A stretch of DNA of 51,194 bases from assembly GCA_025350815.1 (NCBI GenBank), contig JANXXE010000086.1:1-51194 (forward strand). Direction: 5' to 3'. Source of the DNA: Myxococcales bacterium. Lineage in GTDB: Bacteria > Myxococcota_A > Polyangia > Fen-1088. The notes under the pieces are model-generated. The model ran no database searches. It was not told the origin of the DNA and was given only the letters and a program-made list of their open reading frames with translations. Position 1 is the stretch's first letter, and every line of letters begins with the position of its first letter. A program made the position numbers and the translations under genes. Shown piece by piece: positions 32,516-41,080 of this stretch.

Positions 32516-34738
32516 ATGCCCAAGATCAAGACCAAGGTCGGGTTTCGCGGTCACACCAAGGACATCGACGTCGACATTCCGGAAGGCGAGCCGGCGCCCT
32601 GGGGCGCGGACGCACAGCTCAAGCACGTGGGCACGGACATCCCGCGCATCGACGGTGTCCTCAAGGTCAGCGGGCGCGCCAAATACACCTACGATCAACA
32701 CCCGCCCGGCATGCTGTGGGCCAAGATGCTGCACTCGCCCTGGGGCGCGGCCGCCATCAAGTCGCTGGATGTCGACGCGGCGCGGGCCGCAGCGGGCGTC
32801 AAGGGTGTCTATCTGTTCAAGGACAAGGGCCGTCCGTTACGCTACCACGGCGACGAGATCCTGGCGATTGCAGCCGAAAGCGAGGAAGAGGCCGAGGACG
32901 CCTTGCTGGCGGTGAAGATCGAGTACGACCGCAAGCCCGTGGTGACCACCGTCGAGGCCGCGTTGTTGCCCGGTGCCGCACTGGTGTTCGAGGGCGAGCA
33001 GAATCTGAAGCCCGACAAACCCGCCGGTGACAAGGACAAGGTCGCCGCCGCCATCGCCAAGGCCGACAAGATCGTGCAGGCCACGTACACCACGCAGGTG
33101 CAGACGCATTCGTCGCTGGAAACGCACGGCGCGCTGGCGATGTTCGGCAAGGATGGCACCCTGACGGTCTATTGCAGCACGCAGGCCACCTTCAACGTGA
33201 AGGGCGAGGCCGTGCATGCCTCGGGCCTGACCGACGACAAGGTGCGTGTGCTGGCCGAGATGGTCGGCGGCGGTTTCGGCAGCAAGATGTCGCTGGCGCC
33301 GTCGGGCAAAGCGGCGATTGAGCTGGCCAAGCAAACCAAACGTCCGGTGAAATTGATGCTGTCGCGCGAGGGCGAACATCTGACCGGCGGCAACCGGCCG
33401 TCGTCGGTCCAGTCGATGAAGGCGGGCGTGGCCAAGGACGGCAAGATCCTGGGCTTCATGCTGGAAAGCCACGGCTCGGGCGGCGTCACCGGTGGGGCCG
33501 GCGTGGCCAACCCGGTCATTTACCAGGTCGGCGAAAAGCACAAGAGCGGCGGATCTGTTTACACAAACGCTGGCCCCGCGGCCGCCATGCGCGCGCCCGG
33601 GCACCCGCAGGGGATCTTCGCGCTCGACAGTTTTCTCGACGAGTTGGCGCACGCCATCGGCATGGATCCGCTGGAGCTGCGTCGCAAGAACACCGAGGAC
33701 GAGGTGTATCTGGCGCAGTGGGAGCTGGGCGCGGCGAAAATCGGCTGGAAGGAACGCCGTAACAAAATCCCGGGCGCAGGCGCGGGGACGGTCAAGCGGG
33801 GCATCGGCATGGCGTCGTCGCTGTGGCGGCAGATGGGGGGCCCCGGGACCGAGGTCGACGTCGTCATCCACAGGGACGGCACGGTCGAGGCCAAGAACGG
33901 CGCGCAGGACATCGGAACCGGCACGCGCACCTTGATGGCGACCATCGTCGCGGAGGAGCTGGGCCTGTCGCCGTCGCAGATCAAGATCTCGCTGGGCGAC
34001 ACGCGCTGGCCAATCGGGCCGGCCTCGGGCGGGTCAAAGACGGCGCCGTCGATTGGGCCGGCCGCGCGTACGGGCGCCTACCAGGCCAAGCTGAAGCTGC
34101 TGGCGCTGGCGTCCGCCAGGCTGAAGGTGCCCGTCGCTGACCTGCGAATGGAGGGCGGTCTGGTTGCGGGCCGCGGGCAGCGGTTGACCTTCGCCGAGGC
34201 GTGCGCGCTTATCGACAAGAAGGACGGGGCACTGACGGTGCGGGGCGTGCGGGCCAAGAATTACGACGCCTACACGACGACCTCCCACGGCTGCATGTTT
34301 GCCGAGGTCGAGGTCGACACGGAATCCGGTGCCGTGCGCCCCATCAAGCTGGTCACGGTGCAGGACGCCGGCCGCATCATCGACAAGCTGCTGTTCGAAA
34401 GTCAGATGATAGGCGGCGCCATTCAGGGGATCTCCTACACGCTGCACGAACAACGCCTGCTGGATCCGCACTACGGCGTGCAAATGAACGCGGACATGTC
34501 GACCTACAAGATTGCAGGTCCGATGGAGATGCCCGAGATCGTGCCCATCGCGTTCGACGTGTCCAACGCCGGTAACAACTGCGGAATGATGGGCGTCGGC
34601 GAGCCGCCCAATATCCCGACGGCCGCCGCCATCGGCAACGCCATCTTCAACGCCACCGGGGCGCGCGTGCGATCCCTGCCCATAACGCCGGACCGTATGC
34701 TGGCCGCGCTTGGCGCCCGCCCCAGCAGGAGGATCTAA
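32516..34738 (+). CDS. yagR: molybdopterin-binding catalytic subunit, xanthine dehydrogenase family (YagR/PaoC-like)
   Basis: The 740-residue large subunit shows VGTDIPRIDGVLKVSGRAKYTYD at the start, MVGGGFGSKM, MRAPGHPQGIFALDSFLDELA, ELRRKN, AQDIGTGTRTLMA and the C-terminal MMGVGEPPNIPTAAAIGNA with the conserved catalytic Glu. This is the Mo-binding part that oxidises aldehydes or purines. It lacks fused FeS/FAD domains, which are separate genes here. Spacing is 11 bases from the FeS gene. Substrate unresolved; aldehyde oxidation is the most likely by similarity to PaoC. Confidence 0.94.
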   Translation: MPKIKTKVGFRGHTKDIDVDIPEGEPAPWGADAQLKHVGTDIPRIDGVLKVSGRAKYTYDQHPPGMLWAKMLHSPWGAAAIKSLDVDAARAAAGVKGVYLFKDKGRPLRYHGDEILAIAAESEEEAEDALLAVKIEYDRKPVVTTVEAALLPGAALVFEGEQNLKPDKPAGDKDKVAAAIAKADKIVQATYTTQVQTHSSLETHGALAMFGKDGTLTVYCSTQATFNVKGEAVHASGLTDDKVRVLAEMVGGGFGSKMSLAPSGKAAIELAKQTKRPVKLMLSREGEHLTGGNRPSSVQSMKAGVAKDGKILGFMLESHGSGGVTGGAGVANPVIYQVGEKHKSGGSVYTNAGPAAAMRAPGHPQGIFALDSFLDELAHAIGMDPLELRRKNTEDEVYLAQWELGAAKIGWKERRNKIPGAGAGTVKRGIGMASSLWRQMGGPGTEVDVVIHRDGTVEAKNGAQDIGTGTRTLMATIVAEELGLSPSQIKISLGDTRWPIGPASGGSKTAPSIGPAARTGAYQAKLKLLALASARLKVPVADLRMEGGLVAGRGQRLTFAEACALIDKKDGALTVRGVRAKNYDAYTTTSHGCMFAEVEVDTESGAVRPIKLVTVQDAGRIIDKLLFESQMIGGAIQGISYTLHEQRLLDPHYGVQMNADMSTYKIAGPMEMPEIVPIAFDVSNAGNNCGMMGVGEPPNIPTAAAIGNAIFNATGARVRSLPITPDRMLAALGARPSRRI

Positions 34739-34741
34739 GTC

Positions 34742-35725
34742 ATGCGCAATTTCAGCTACGTCATGCCGCAGACCATCGAGGCCGCATCGATCGCGGCGGC
34801 CCAGAAGAACAGTGTTCTCAAGGCCGGCGGGATCGATTTGCTGGATTTAATGAAAGGCGATCTGGTCCGGCCCGACCATCTGGTGAACCTTCTATCCGTC
34901 GGCAGTCCGGCGTTGCGCGAGGTAGCGGTCAAGGACGACGGGTTGCACATCGGTGCCCTGGTGACGCTGGCGCAGCTGGCGGCCAGTTCCACCGTTCCGT
35001 CGGTGCTGGCGCATGCGGCATCCGTGGCGGCCACGCCGCAGATTCGCAACGTGGCAACGGTCGGGGGCAACATCGCCCAGCGCCCGCGTTGCTGGTACTT
35101 CCGCAGCGCCACCTTCAACTGCGCGCGCAAGGGCGGTAACACCTGCTTTGCGCAGGAAGGCGACAACCGCTACCACGCGCTGTTCGACAACGGCGACTGC
35201 GCGGTCGTGCAGGCGTCCAGCACGGCGTCGCCCCTGGTGGCACTGGGCGCGACGGTGGTCACCAACAGACGCCGGATTGCGGCTGGTGAATTCTTCGTGC
35301 CGACGTCCGTCGACATCACGAAAGAACACGTGCTGGGCGAAGGGGAAATCATTAGCGAGATTTTCATCCCCGCATCCGCCCGCGCCCTGAAGGCCGCCTA
35401 CCGCGAGGCGGGCGAACGCGAATCCAACGACTGGGCTCTGGTGTCAGCGACGGTGGCACTGGATTTCGACGGCGCACTTGTGAAGACCGCGCGGGTCGTA
35501 CTGGGCGCTGTGGCGGCGGTGCCGTATCGGGTGATTTCGGTCGAGGAGGCCTTGCGGGGCAAACCCATCACAGCCGCAAACGCAGCACGCGCGGCCGAAG
35601 GCGCTTTCGCAAAGGCGAAACCCTTCGCGTTGAACACCTACAAGGTGTCGCTGGGCAAGACCATCCTCAAGCGCGCCATTCTTGCGGCCGCGGGTCAGCC
35701 CGAACTTTCAACGGCGGGAGGTTAG
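34742..35725 (+). CDS. yagS: FAD-binding subunit, xanthine dehydrogenase family (YagS/PaoB-like)
   Basis: The 327-residue subunit has LKAGGIDLLDLMKGD (FAD site), IGALVTLAQLA, ATPQIRNVATVGGNIAQR and, like PaoB, an inserted cysteine segment (RPRCWYF, FNCARKGGNTC, NGDC) with four Cys that can hold an extra 4Fe-4S cluster. It overlaps nothing but starts three bases after the Mo subunit stop. FAD passes electrons to a final acceptor. Gene order FeS-Mo-FAD differs from E. coli paoABC. Confidence 0.93.
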   Translation: MRNFSYVMPQTIEAASIAAAQKNSVLKAGGIDLLDLMKGDLVRPDHLVNLLSVGSPALREVAVKDDGLHIGALVTLAQLAASSTVPSVLAHAASVAATPQIRNVATVGGNIAQRPRCWYFRSATFNCARKGGNTCFAQEGDNRYHALFDNGDCAVVQASSTASPLVALGATVVTNRRRIAAGEFFVPTSVDITKEHVLGEGEIISEIFIPASARALKAAYREAGERESNDWALVSATVALDFDGALVKTARVVLGAVAAVPYRVISVEEALRGKPITAANAARAAEGAFAKAKPFALNTYKVSLGKTILKRAILAAAGQPELSTAGG

Positions 35726-35727
35726 TC

Positions 35728-36027
35728 ATGGCCACGTCCAGCAACCGCGGACCCAAGTCCAGCGCCCACACACCGTCGGTGCGCGACGGACTGTGCCGCT
35801 ACATCCGCAGCAAGGGCATGGTCGTCAACATCGACGAGGATCCCGCGCAGGATAACAGCTTCGTCGCGCGCTACATGGCCGCCGACCCGAACGCACTGCC
35901 CTACGACGCCACGATCTGGTGGTGCACGATGACGTCCAAATCGATGGGTCCCGACGACGGCCCCTGCAACCGCGAACGCTGCATCGCCGGCCGCGGCTGC
36001 TACGTGGCCGAACTGACGACCAGCTGA
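35728..36027 (+). CDS. small five-cysteine protein at the end of the molybdenum operon
   Basis: The 99-residue protein has Cys at 23, 66, 80, 85 and 91, the last three as C-x4-C-x5-C, plus a WWC motif. The pattern suggests a metal or FeS site. No signal peptide is visible. It starts two bases after the FAD-subunit stop, so it belongs to the operon and may assist the enzyme or accept electrons. No known family recognised. Confidence 0.8.
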   Translation: MATSSNRGPKSSAHTPSVRDGLCRYIRSKGMVVNIDEDPAQDNSFVARYMAADPNALPYDATIWWCTMTSKSMGPDDGPCNRERCIAGRGCYVAELTTS

Positions 36028-36042
36028 ATCGAGGCGGCCGAC

Positions 36043-37080
36043 CTACCGGGCGCCGGCCGCGATGTCCTTCGCCGCCTTGGCGATGTCCGCGCGCGCCTGC
36101 ATGTAATTTCCCACCGCCACCAGGAATTCAGTCAAGTCGTCGGCCTTCTTGCCCTTGCGCGATTTCTTGCCGCAGCTTTCCCAGGCGCGTAGCTGACGGG
36201 CCTCTTCCTCGTAAAATCGGGTCTGTGACAGCTTCCATGTCTTCGACGGCACGCCCTTCGGATCGATGTCGGTCAGCAGCGTGCCGCACACGTTGCGCAC
36301 GCGGGTCATGAACGCGACAGCGTCTTTCTTGTAACAAGTGTCGGCCAGGAATTCGAGCATGGCCTGCGTGTTCTTCATCTCGGCCAGTCCCGGCACCGCA
36401 CAATGCATGAACTTCTCGAATGCAATTCCGGGTGGCGTCGGGGCGCCGCCCGCGTGCCAGGCATTGCCCGCCTCCTGGATCAGGGCGTCGACGTCCTTGA
36501 CCCCCTGGCGTCCCTTGATCTTCTCGGCGTAATCCTCGACCCCCGCGCGCAGGCCCTTGAGGCTGATCCGGTATTTTTCCAGCGGTGCCGCGAACGCCGC
36601 CGGCGCGTCGGCAAAGCCGCCAAATGCCTGCTCGGCGCGCTCGGCCTTGGGCACGCATTCGGTGACGAGGTGTTCGGAGAACGTCTTTTGCTGCGTGAAG
36701 TAGGCGCTTTCGATGCGCTGCTGAATCTGGTTGGCGGTGGAGAACATGTTGATTTCCACCTCGCTCGACATGACGCAGTTCCAGAAGGAACCGGTCTCGC
36801 GCTTGTCCTGATCGGCCCAGCGATCGAAAAATGCCAGCGTCTCCTGTGCGGCGCTGTTCTTGCGGCGATCCTGCATCAGCTTGTAGCCGACCAGGCCGAT
36901 CGCCAGCAGGCCGACCGCCACGTAGATTGTTCGCGTGCGTTTGGCAGTGGCCGCCCTGCTGGCCATCAGGCGCGCATATTCGTCGTTGGCACCGCCGCCG
37001 CCCGCCAGGGGCGCGCCGCACTTCGAGCAACTGGGGAAGCTTGGCAGATTGTGATGCCCGCACTTGGGACAGGGGATCAT
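36043..37080 (-). CDS. zinc-ribbon membrane protein, unknown function
   Basis: The 345-residue protein begins with a zinc ribbon (C4-x2-C7, C18-x2-C21: CPKCG...CSKCG), then one transmembrane segment (about 50-67) and a 270-residue helical domain with several Cys (FWNCVMSS, VTECVPKAE, MHCAVPG, NVCGTLL). The C-terminal domain is probably extracytoplasmic, where paired Cys could form disulfides. It follows ctpA by 9 bases, so it ends the ftsEX-ctpA transcript. Function not known. Confidence 0.8.
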   Translation of the reverse strand: MIPCPKCGHHNLPSFPSCSKCGAPLAGGGGANDEYARLMASRAATAKRTRTIYVAVGLLAIGLVGYKLMQDRRKNSAAQETLAFFDRWADQDKRETGSFWNCVMSSEVEINMFSTANQIQQRIESAYFTQQKTFSEHLVTECVPKAERAEQAFGGFADAPAAFAAPLEKYRISLKGLRAGVEDYAEKIKGRQGVKDVDALIQEAGNAWHAGGAPTPPGIAFEKFMHCAVPGLAEMKNTQAMLEFLADTCYKKDAVAFMTRVRNVCGTLLTDIDPKGVPSKTWKLSQTRFYEEEARQLRAWESCGKKSRKGKKADDLTEFLVAVGNYMQARADIAKAAKDIAAGAR

Positions 37081-37089
37081 GGGCGCCTC

Positions 37090-38373
37090 CTAGTTTTTTG
37101 TGCCGGAGTGTTTGGAAAATACCGCCCATGACTTCAAATAGTCGAGCGCCATCTGCAACTGATAGTCGCCCAGGCGTTGCTGCTCGATCGCCTTTTCACC
37201 CTGCGCATTCTTCAGGTGGCGCTCGTAGTTGCGCTCGCGCAGGGTATCGCCGTCGCCCAGATCCGGTGATGGCGCGACCGCGTCGACCAGGATGTTCGGG
37301 ACCAGCCCCTGTGTCTGAATGGAACGGCCGCTCGGCGTGTAGTACAGCGACACCGTCAGCTTCAGGCCGCAGGGCTTGGGCCCGCAACCGTCGACGGTCA
37401 TCACCGTTTGCACAGATCCCTTACCAAAGGTCGGCGTGCCCAGCAGCAGGGCGCGTTGGTGATCTTGCAGCGCCCCCGCGACGATCTCGGCGGCGGACGC
37501 CGTGGCCCCGTCGACCAGCACGATCATGGGGAAGCCACTCCAGGTGCCGCGGCTGTGCGCCATTTGGCGATCCATCTCGCGGCCGCCCTTGCCCACGGTC
37601 CGCACGATCAGCCCCTCGCTGATGAACCGGTCCGCAACCTTCACGCCCTGGTCCAAAAGGCCCCCCGGGTTGCGCCGCAGGTCCAGCACCAGGCCGCGCA
37701 GGCCCCCCTTGGCGTCGGCCTTCTTCTTGATGTCTTCCAGCGCTTCCACCAGTTTCGCGTCGGTGTTCGACGAAAAGATACGCAACTTCACAAAGCCGTA
37801 GCCGTCCTCCAGCATCCGGCCCTCGACGGTCTTGACCTCGAATTTCTCGCGTTTGATTCGGACGGTGATTTCTTTGCCCCGTCGGTCCAGCGTCAACACC
37901 ACCTCGCTGCCCGACGGTCCCTGGATGCGGTTCACGGCGTCCTCGAATTCGCCCACCTCCGCACCGTCGATCTTCACAATCAAATCGCCCGGTTCGATGC
38001 CCGCGCGCGCCGCTGGCGAGCCGTCGATGGGTGACACCACCACCAGGCCGCGCTTCTTCTTTTCGAGATCGATGCCGATGCCCGTTATTTCGGCGTCGCC
38101 CTCGGTCTCCCGGCGCAGCCGGTCGTATTCCTCGGGATCCATGAAGCGTGAATGCGGATCCAGCGTGTCGGTCAGGCCGCGCGCGGCGCCGTACATCAGG
38201 TCGGCCTCCGACACGTTTTCGACGTAGTTGTTCTCGATATACGACAGCACCTTGGCGAACACGTTCAGCTTCTTGTACGGGTCGAAGCGCCCGGCCAGTA
38301 GTGGCCGGCTGAACACCACGCCCGCGGCGAAGCTTGCCGCCACGAACAGCGCCAGGACCCAGATGCGTCTCAT
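37090..38373 (-). CDS. ctpA: S41-family carboxyl-terminal processing protease
   Basis: The 427-residue protein has a signal anchor (1-22), a YIENNYVENV region, a PDZ domain (GIGIDLEKKKRGLVVVSP, AGIEPGDLIVKIDG) and an S41 protease core. The catalytic Ser is in DGATASAAEIVAGAL and the Lys in GTPTFGKGSVQ. CtpA-type proteases trim periplasmic proteins, including cell-wall hydrolase regulators. It lies 8 bases after the EnvC-like gene; ftsE-ftsX-envC-ctpA is a recurring order in bacteria. Confidence 0.95.
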   Translation of the reverse strand: MRRIWVLALFVAASFAAGVVFSRPLLAGRFDPYKKLNVFAKVLSYIENNYVENVSEADLMYGAARGLTDTLDPHSRFMDPEEYDRLRRETEGDAEITGIGIDLEKKKRGLVVVSPIDGSPAARAGIEPGDLIVKIDGAEVGEFEDAVNRIQGPSGSEVVLTLDRRGKEITVRIKREKFEVKTVEGRMLEDGYGFVKLRIFSSNTDAKLVEALEDIKKKADAKGGLRGLVLDLRRNPGGLLDQGVKVADRFISEGLIVRTVGKGGREMDRQMAHSRGTWSGFPMIVLVDGATASAAEIVAGALQDHQRALLLGTPTFGKGSVQTVMTVDGCGPKPCGLKLTVSLYYTPSGRSIQTQGLVPNILVDAVAPSPDLGDGDTLRERNYERHLKNAQGEKAIEQQRLGDYQLQMALDYLKSWAVFSKHSGTKN

Positions 38374-38381
38374 GGCGGGGA

Positions 38382-39119
38382 TTATAGTGCCTGTCGCGGA
38401 TCGACGCTGGTCCGATCCCGCCACAGCTCGAAGCCGACCACAGCCGCCCCGTCAAGGGTGCGCCCGGCCACGCCGAGAATCTGGCCGCCGGGAACCACCG
38501 TCCCCTCGCTGACGGCGGTCTGCCGCAGCCCCGACAGGATGCTGACCCAACCGGACGCGTGCTCGACGACGATCGCAAAGCCCCCTTGTGGCAAGGGGGC
38601 GACGCGCCGGACGGTTCCGGCCTCGATGGCCCGGACAGGTTCGTTCATGCGCGTGAGGATATTGACCCCGTCATGCCGAAATTCGGCCCCGGTCGCCGGA
38701 TCGCGCCGCAGCTGCCGTGCGCCCACGATGGTGCCGGCGACCGGGCGCGTGAAGTGCAGCGTCGCCGTTGCAGCCGAGGTCGGGGCCGGCCCGCGCCGGC
38801 GCAGCGTCTCTTCTACGGCCTCGCGTTCCGCCCGCACGTGCGCCAGTTCCTCCTTGTTGAGCCGCGCCTCCAGCAAGCTGCGCCCGACAACCGCCAGGGC
38901 CAGATCCACCGCCTGCGCATCGTCCCGCCGCTGGCTGGCGTTCGCCATGAAACCCAGTTGTCGTCGTCGGACCAGGCGATAGGCCGCCCAGGCCTGGTGT
39001 CGCGACAGGTTCGCAGCCGTCGCCCAGTGTTCCGCCAGGATCTTTTCTCGCTCGCGCATCTTGTCGACGACAGGCTCTGCGGCCAGCAGGAGGCACAGTC
39101 CGACGACCGCGCTAAGCAC
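38382..39119 (-). CDS. EnvC-like LytM/M23 factor with degenerate metal site
   Basis: The protein of about 245 residues has an N-terminal signal-like stretch (AVVGLCLLLAAEP), a helical region that could form the coiled coil of EnvC, and a C-terminal M23/LytM domain: FTRPVAGTIVGARQL, FRHDGVNIL, and VVEHASGWVSILSGL. Active M23 enzymes have H-x3-D and H-x-H; here the Asp is Asn and the second His is missing, as in EnvC/NlpD activators, which stimulate amidases rather than cut. The GTG at 39119 overlaps ftsX by 8 bases; position after ftsEX supports an EnvC role. Confidence 0.82.
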   Translation of the reverse strand: MLSAVVGLCLLLAAEPVVDKMREREKILAEHWATAANLSRHQAWAAYRLVRRRQLGFMANASQRRDDAQAVDLALAVVGRSLLEARLNKEELAHVRAEREAVEETLRRRGPAPTSAATATLHFTRPVAGTIVGARQLRRDPATGAEFRHDGVNILTRMNEPVRAIEAGTVRRVAPLPQGGFAIVVEHASGWVSILSGLRQTAVSEGTVVPGGQILGVAGRTLDGAAVVGFELWRDRTSVDPRQAL

Positions 39120-40014
39120 TTCGCGGTCCTCCCGGCGGGGTCGTATAACGCCCCGAAAGCCAGCCGGCACCCAGCGCCACCAGCAGGCCGATCAGCAATT
39201 CCCCGACGTGTAACGTGGGCGCGTGGACCGTCGGCAAGTTCGAAAATGGGCGCAAGGCCGCCCCCACGACACTGCGGAACAGCGCGGACGTTGCGGCAAG
39301 TCCAACGGCACAACCCCCGGCGGCTGCTGCGGCGCCCAGTATCGCGGCGGGCAGGCGAATGCCGGCGGGTGTCGCACCGAGAAGCGACAGCGTCTCGGCC
39401 AGTTCCCGTCGCTGTCCCCGACCCTTGCCGAGCGACCACACCAGCGCGGCCAGTCCCGCAATCGCCGCCAGGACGAAGATCAGCTGCCCCAACCAGCGGG
39501 CCAGATTCACCCACGACATCAGGCGGGCCAACCCACTTTCCATGGCGTCGACCTCGGCGATGCCGCCCAGCTTGCGCAGCCGCGCCGCCAGCTCGGACGC
39601 GCGTGCGGGCAGATTCTCCGACGGCAACAGCGCCACTTCCAAAGACCGCGGCAGAAACCCGTCCTCGAGACCATCAAGCAACACGTTGGCGTTGCCCAGC
39701 GATTCGACCTCGCCGCGCAGGCGTCGCAGGGCTTCGTCGGATTCGACCTTCTTGACCGCCCGGATGCCCGGCAGTCGGCGCAGGATGTCGGCGATGGCCT
39801 CCACTTTGGCCGGGCTCGCGTCGTCGCGCAGGTAGGCAATCACATGCAGGTCTTGCTCGATGAGGGGTGCAAGCTCGGCGGCGGCGCGGGTTCCCAGCAC
39901 GGCGGCCGCCGCGAGTGCCGCGAGTGCCGCGAAGGCCGCGAGCAGGGCGCACAGGCTGCTGCCGTGGCGACGAGCTTCGCGACGTGTGCGGCGCAGGACC
40001 CAGGTCGCTGTCAT
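39112..40014 (-). CDS. ftsX: cell division protein FtsX
   Basis: The 300-residue protein has four transmembrane segments: one after the basic N-terminus, then a periplasmic domain (LIEQDLHVIAYLRDD, VKKVESDEALRRLRGE) typical of FtsX, and three in the C-terminal half (LIFVLAAIAGLAALVW, LPAAILGAAAAAGG, LLIGLLVALGAGW). FtsX transmits FtsE state to a periplasmic hydrolase activator. It starts with a 4-base overlap with ftsE and is followed by the EnvC-like gene. Confidence 0.92.
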   Translation of the reverse strand: MTATWVLRRTRREARRHGSSLCALLAAFAALAALAAAAVLGTRAAAELAPLIEQDLHVIAYLRDDASPAKVEAIADILRRLPGIRAVKKVESDEALRRLRGEVESLGNANVLLDGLEDGFLPRSLEVALLPSENLPARASELAARLRKLGGIAEVDAMESGLARLMSWVNLARWLGQLIFVLAAIAGLAALVWSLGKGRGQRRELAETLSLLGATPAGIRLPAAILGAAAAAGGCAVGLAATSALFRSVVGAALRPFSNLPTVHAPTLHVGELLIGLLVALGAGWLSGRYTTPPGGPRSA

Positions 40015-40787
40015 CGCCGGCTCTTGGCGTCGGGACGCCCGTCGATGGTGGCGGCGACATCGCCTGCGGGCGGGGCGGGAAAGCGCCGCGTGGTCGTGCT
40101 GGCGCCGACAAGGGCGATGCTGGGCGCGCCGCCGACGATGCGGCCGTCTTGCAGTTGGATACGACGGCCCTGACCGCGCGACAAAGCCTCCATGAAGGCG
40201 CTGTCGGTCGAGGCGCACAAGACGGCGGCACCGGCGTCGCGCGCAAAACGAATGGCCGCAGCGGCGCGCTCGCGATCGCCGGGATCCAGGCTGACGGTGG
40301 GATCATCGAGGATGATCAGCGGGGGCGTTCCGACCAGCGCGCGCGCCAGCGCCACCAGTCGCCGCTCTCCCGCGGATAGCTTTCCGATGACGGTGTCGGC
40401 GCTGGCCGCAACCCCGGTCAACGCCAAAGCCTGACGGGCCTCCCGGTCCGCGGCGCCGACGCTTTCCCCCCGCACCGCCAGGGCCAGCATGACGTTTTCG
40501 AGAGCGGTCTCCTGACGAATCAGCGGCGGCTCGGGCGGCAGGTAGCCTATATTTCGCCGCACAAAAGGCAGCGACGACGGTTGCAGCGCCACGATGTTGC
40601 GCCCGCCGACGCTGACAGACCCCGCCGTCGGGCGAAGCGCGCCTGCCGCGACAGCCAGCAACGTGGTCTTTCCGGCGCCGCGGGGGCCATAAACGATGAC
40701 CGTCTCGCCCCCTTGCAGCGCAAAGGTGACGTGATCCAGCAGCACGCGCCCGTCTCGCCGCAGACAGACGCCCTCAAGCGCTAGCAC
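40011..40787 (-). CDS. ftsE: FtsE-like ABC ATPase with altered catalytic motifs
   Basis: The 258-residue ABC protein has Walker A GPRGAGKT (34-41) and signature LSAGE (137-141). Other ATPase motifs deviate: the Q-loop reads GYLPPEPPLI where FtsE has FQDHHLL, Walker B is LIILDD (the catalytic Glu is Asp162), and the H-loop is ASTD instead of ATHD. A 35-residue C-terminal tail is extra. The start is GTG. Position before ftsX identifies it as FtsE; the changes suggest weak or absent ATP hydrolysis. Confidence 0.85.
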   Translation of the reverse strand: MLALEGVCLRRDGRVLLDHVTFALQGGETVIVYGPRGAGKTTLLAVAAGALRPTAGSVSVGGRNIVALQPSSLPFVRRNIGYLPPEPPLIRQETALENVMLALAVRGESVGAADREARQALALTGVAASADTVIGKLSAGERRLVALARALVGTPPLIILDDPTVSLDPGDRERAAAAIRFARDAGAAVLCASTDSAFMEALSRGQGRRIQLQDGRIVGGAPSIALVGASTTTRRFPAPPAGDVAATIDGRPDAKSRR

Positions 40788-40908
40788 CGACCCATCTTAA
40801 GGGCGCCGGCGGTAGTTACTCAATTTCTCGATTGCGTCTGCGGCGGACCCCAACTAGAAGGGGCGCCAGACCGGCGTCAGGCCGAGTGTAGTGTAGTGCC
40901 ATGACTTG

Positions 40909-40917
40909 CTTTCCACA
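40909..40917 (+). promoter_or_regulatory. weak DnaA-box-like sequence
   Basis: CTTTCCACA differs from TTATCCACA at two positions. It shares the CCACAGG core with the sequence at 40965. Low evidence on its own. Confidence 0.25.
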
Positions 40918-40964
40918 GGGGGTTGATGGGGACAAGTCAGCGCACAGGTTGGCGATTTCGCAAT

Positions 40965-40973
40965 TCATCCACA
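40965..40973 (+). promoter_or_regulatory. DnaA-box-like sequence
   Basis: TCATCCACA differs from the DnaA box TTATCCACA at one position. It lies 23 bases before the first NrdR box. DnaA is known to act at nrd promoters in E. coli, so the location is suggestive. Confidence 0.35.
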
Positions 40974-40995
40974 GGTTTCTCGACAATTCACATAC

Positions 40996-41011
40996 ACACA
41001 ATATATAGTGT
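40996..41011. promoter_or_regulatory. NrdR box 1
   Basis: ACACAATATATAGTGT fits the NrdR consensus acaCWATATWTWGtgt. The flanks extend the palindrome (CACAC...GTGTG). It is 32 bases from box 2, about three helical turns, which is the classic NrdR arrangement. Confidence 0.92.
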
Positions 41012-41027
41012 GTGACACTGTCGTGAA

Positions 41028-41043
41028 ACACCATATACAGTGT
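41028..41043. promoter_or_regulatory. NrdR box 2
   Basis: ACACCATATACAGTGT matches the NrdR consensus with two deviations from the ideal W positions. It ends six bases before a TTGACA element, where NrdR binding would hinder RNA polymerase. Confidence 0.9.
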
Positions 41044-41049
41044 TTTTTA

Positions 41050-41080
41050 TTGACAACTGGGGTCGTCATGAGACCTATTA
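41050..41080 (+). promoter_or_regulatory. putative nrdJ promoter
   Basis: TTGACA at 41050-41055 equals the sigma-70 -35 consensus. At 17-18 bases distance lies ACCTATTA, a weak -10. The NrdR boxes lie immediately upstream of the -35. The -10 call is tentative. Confidence 0.5.
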
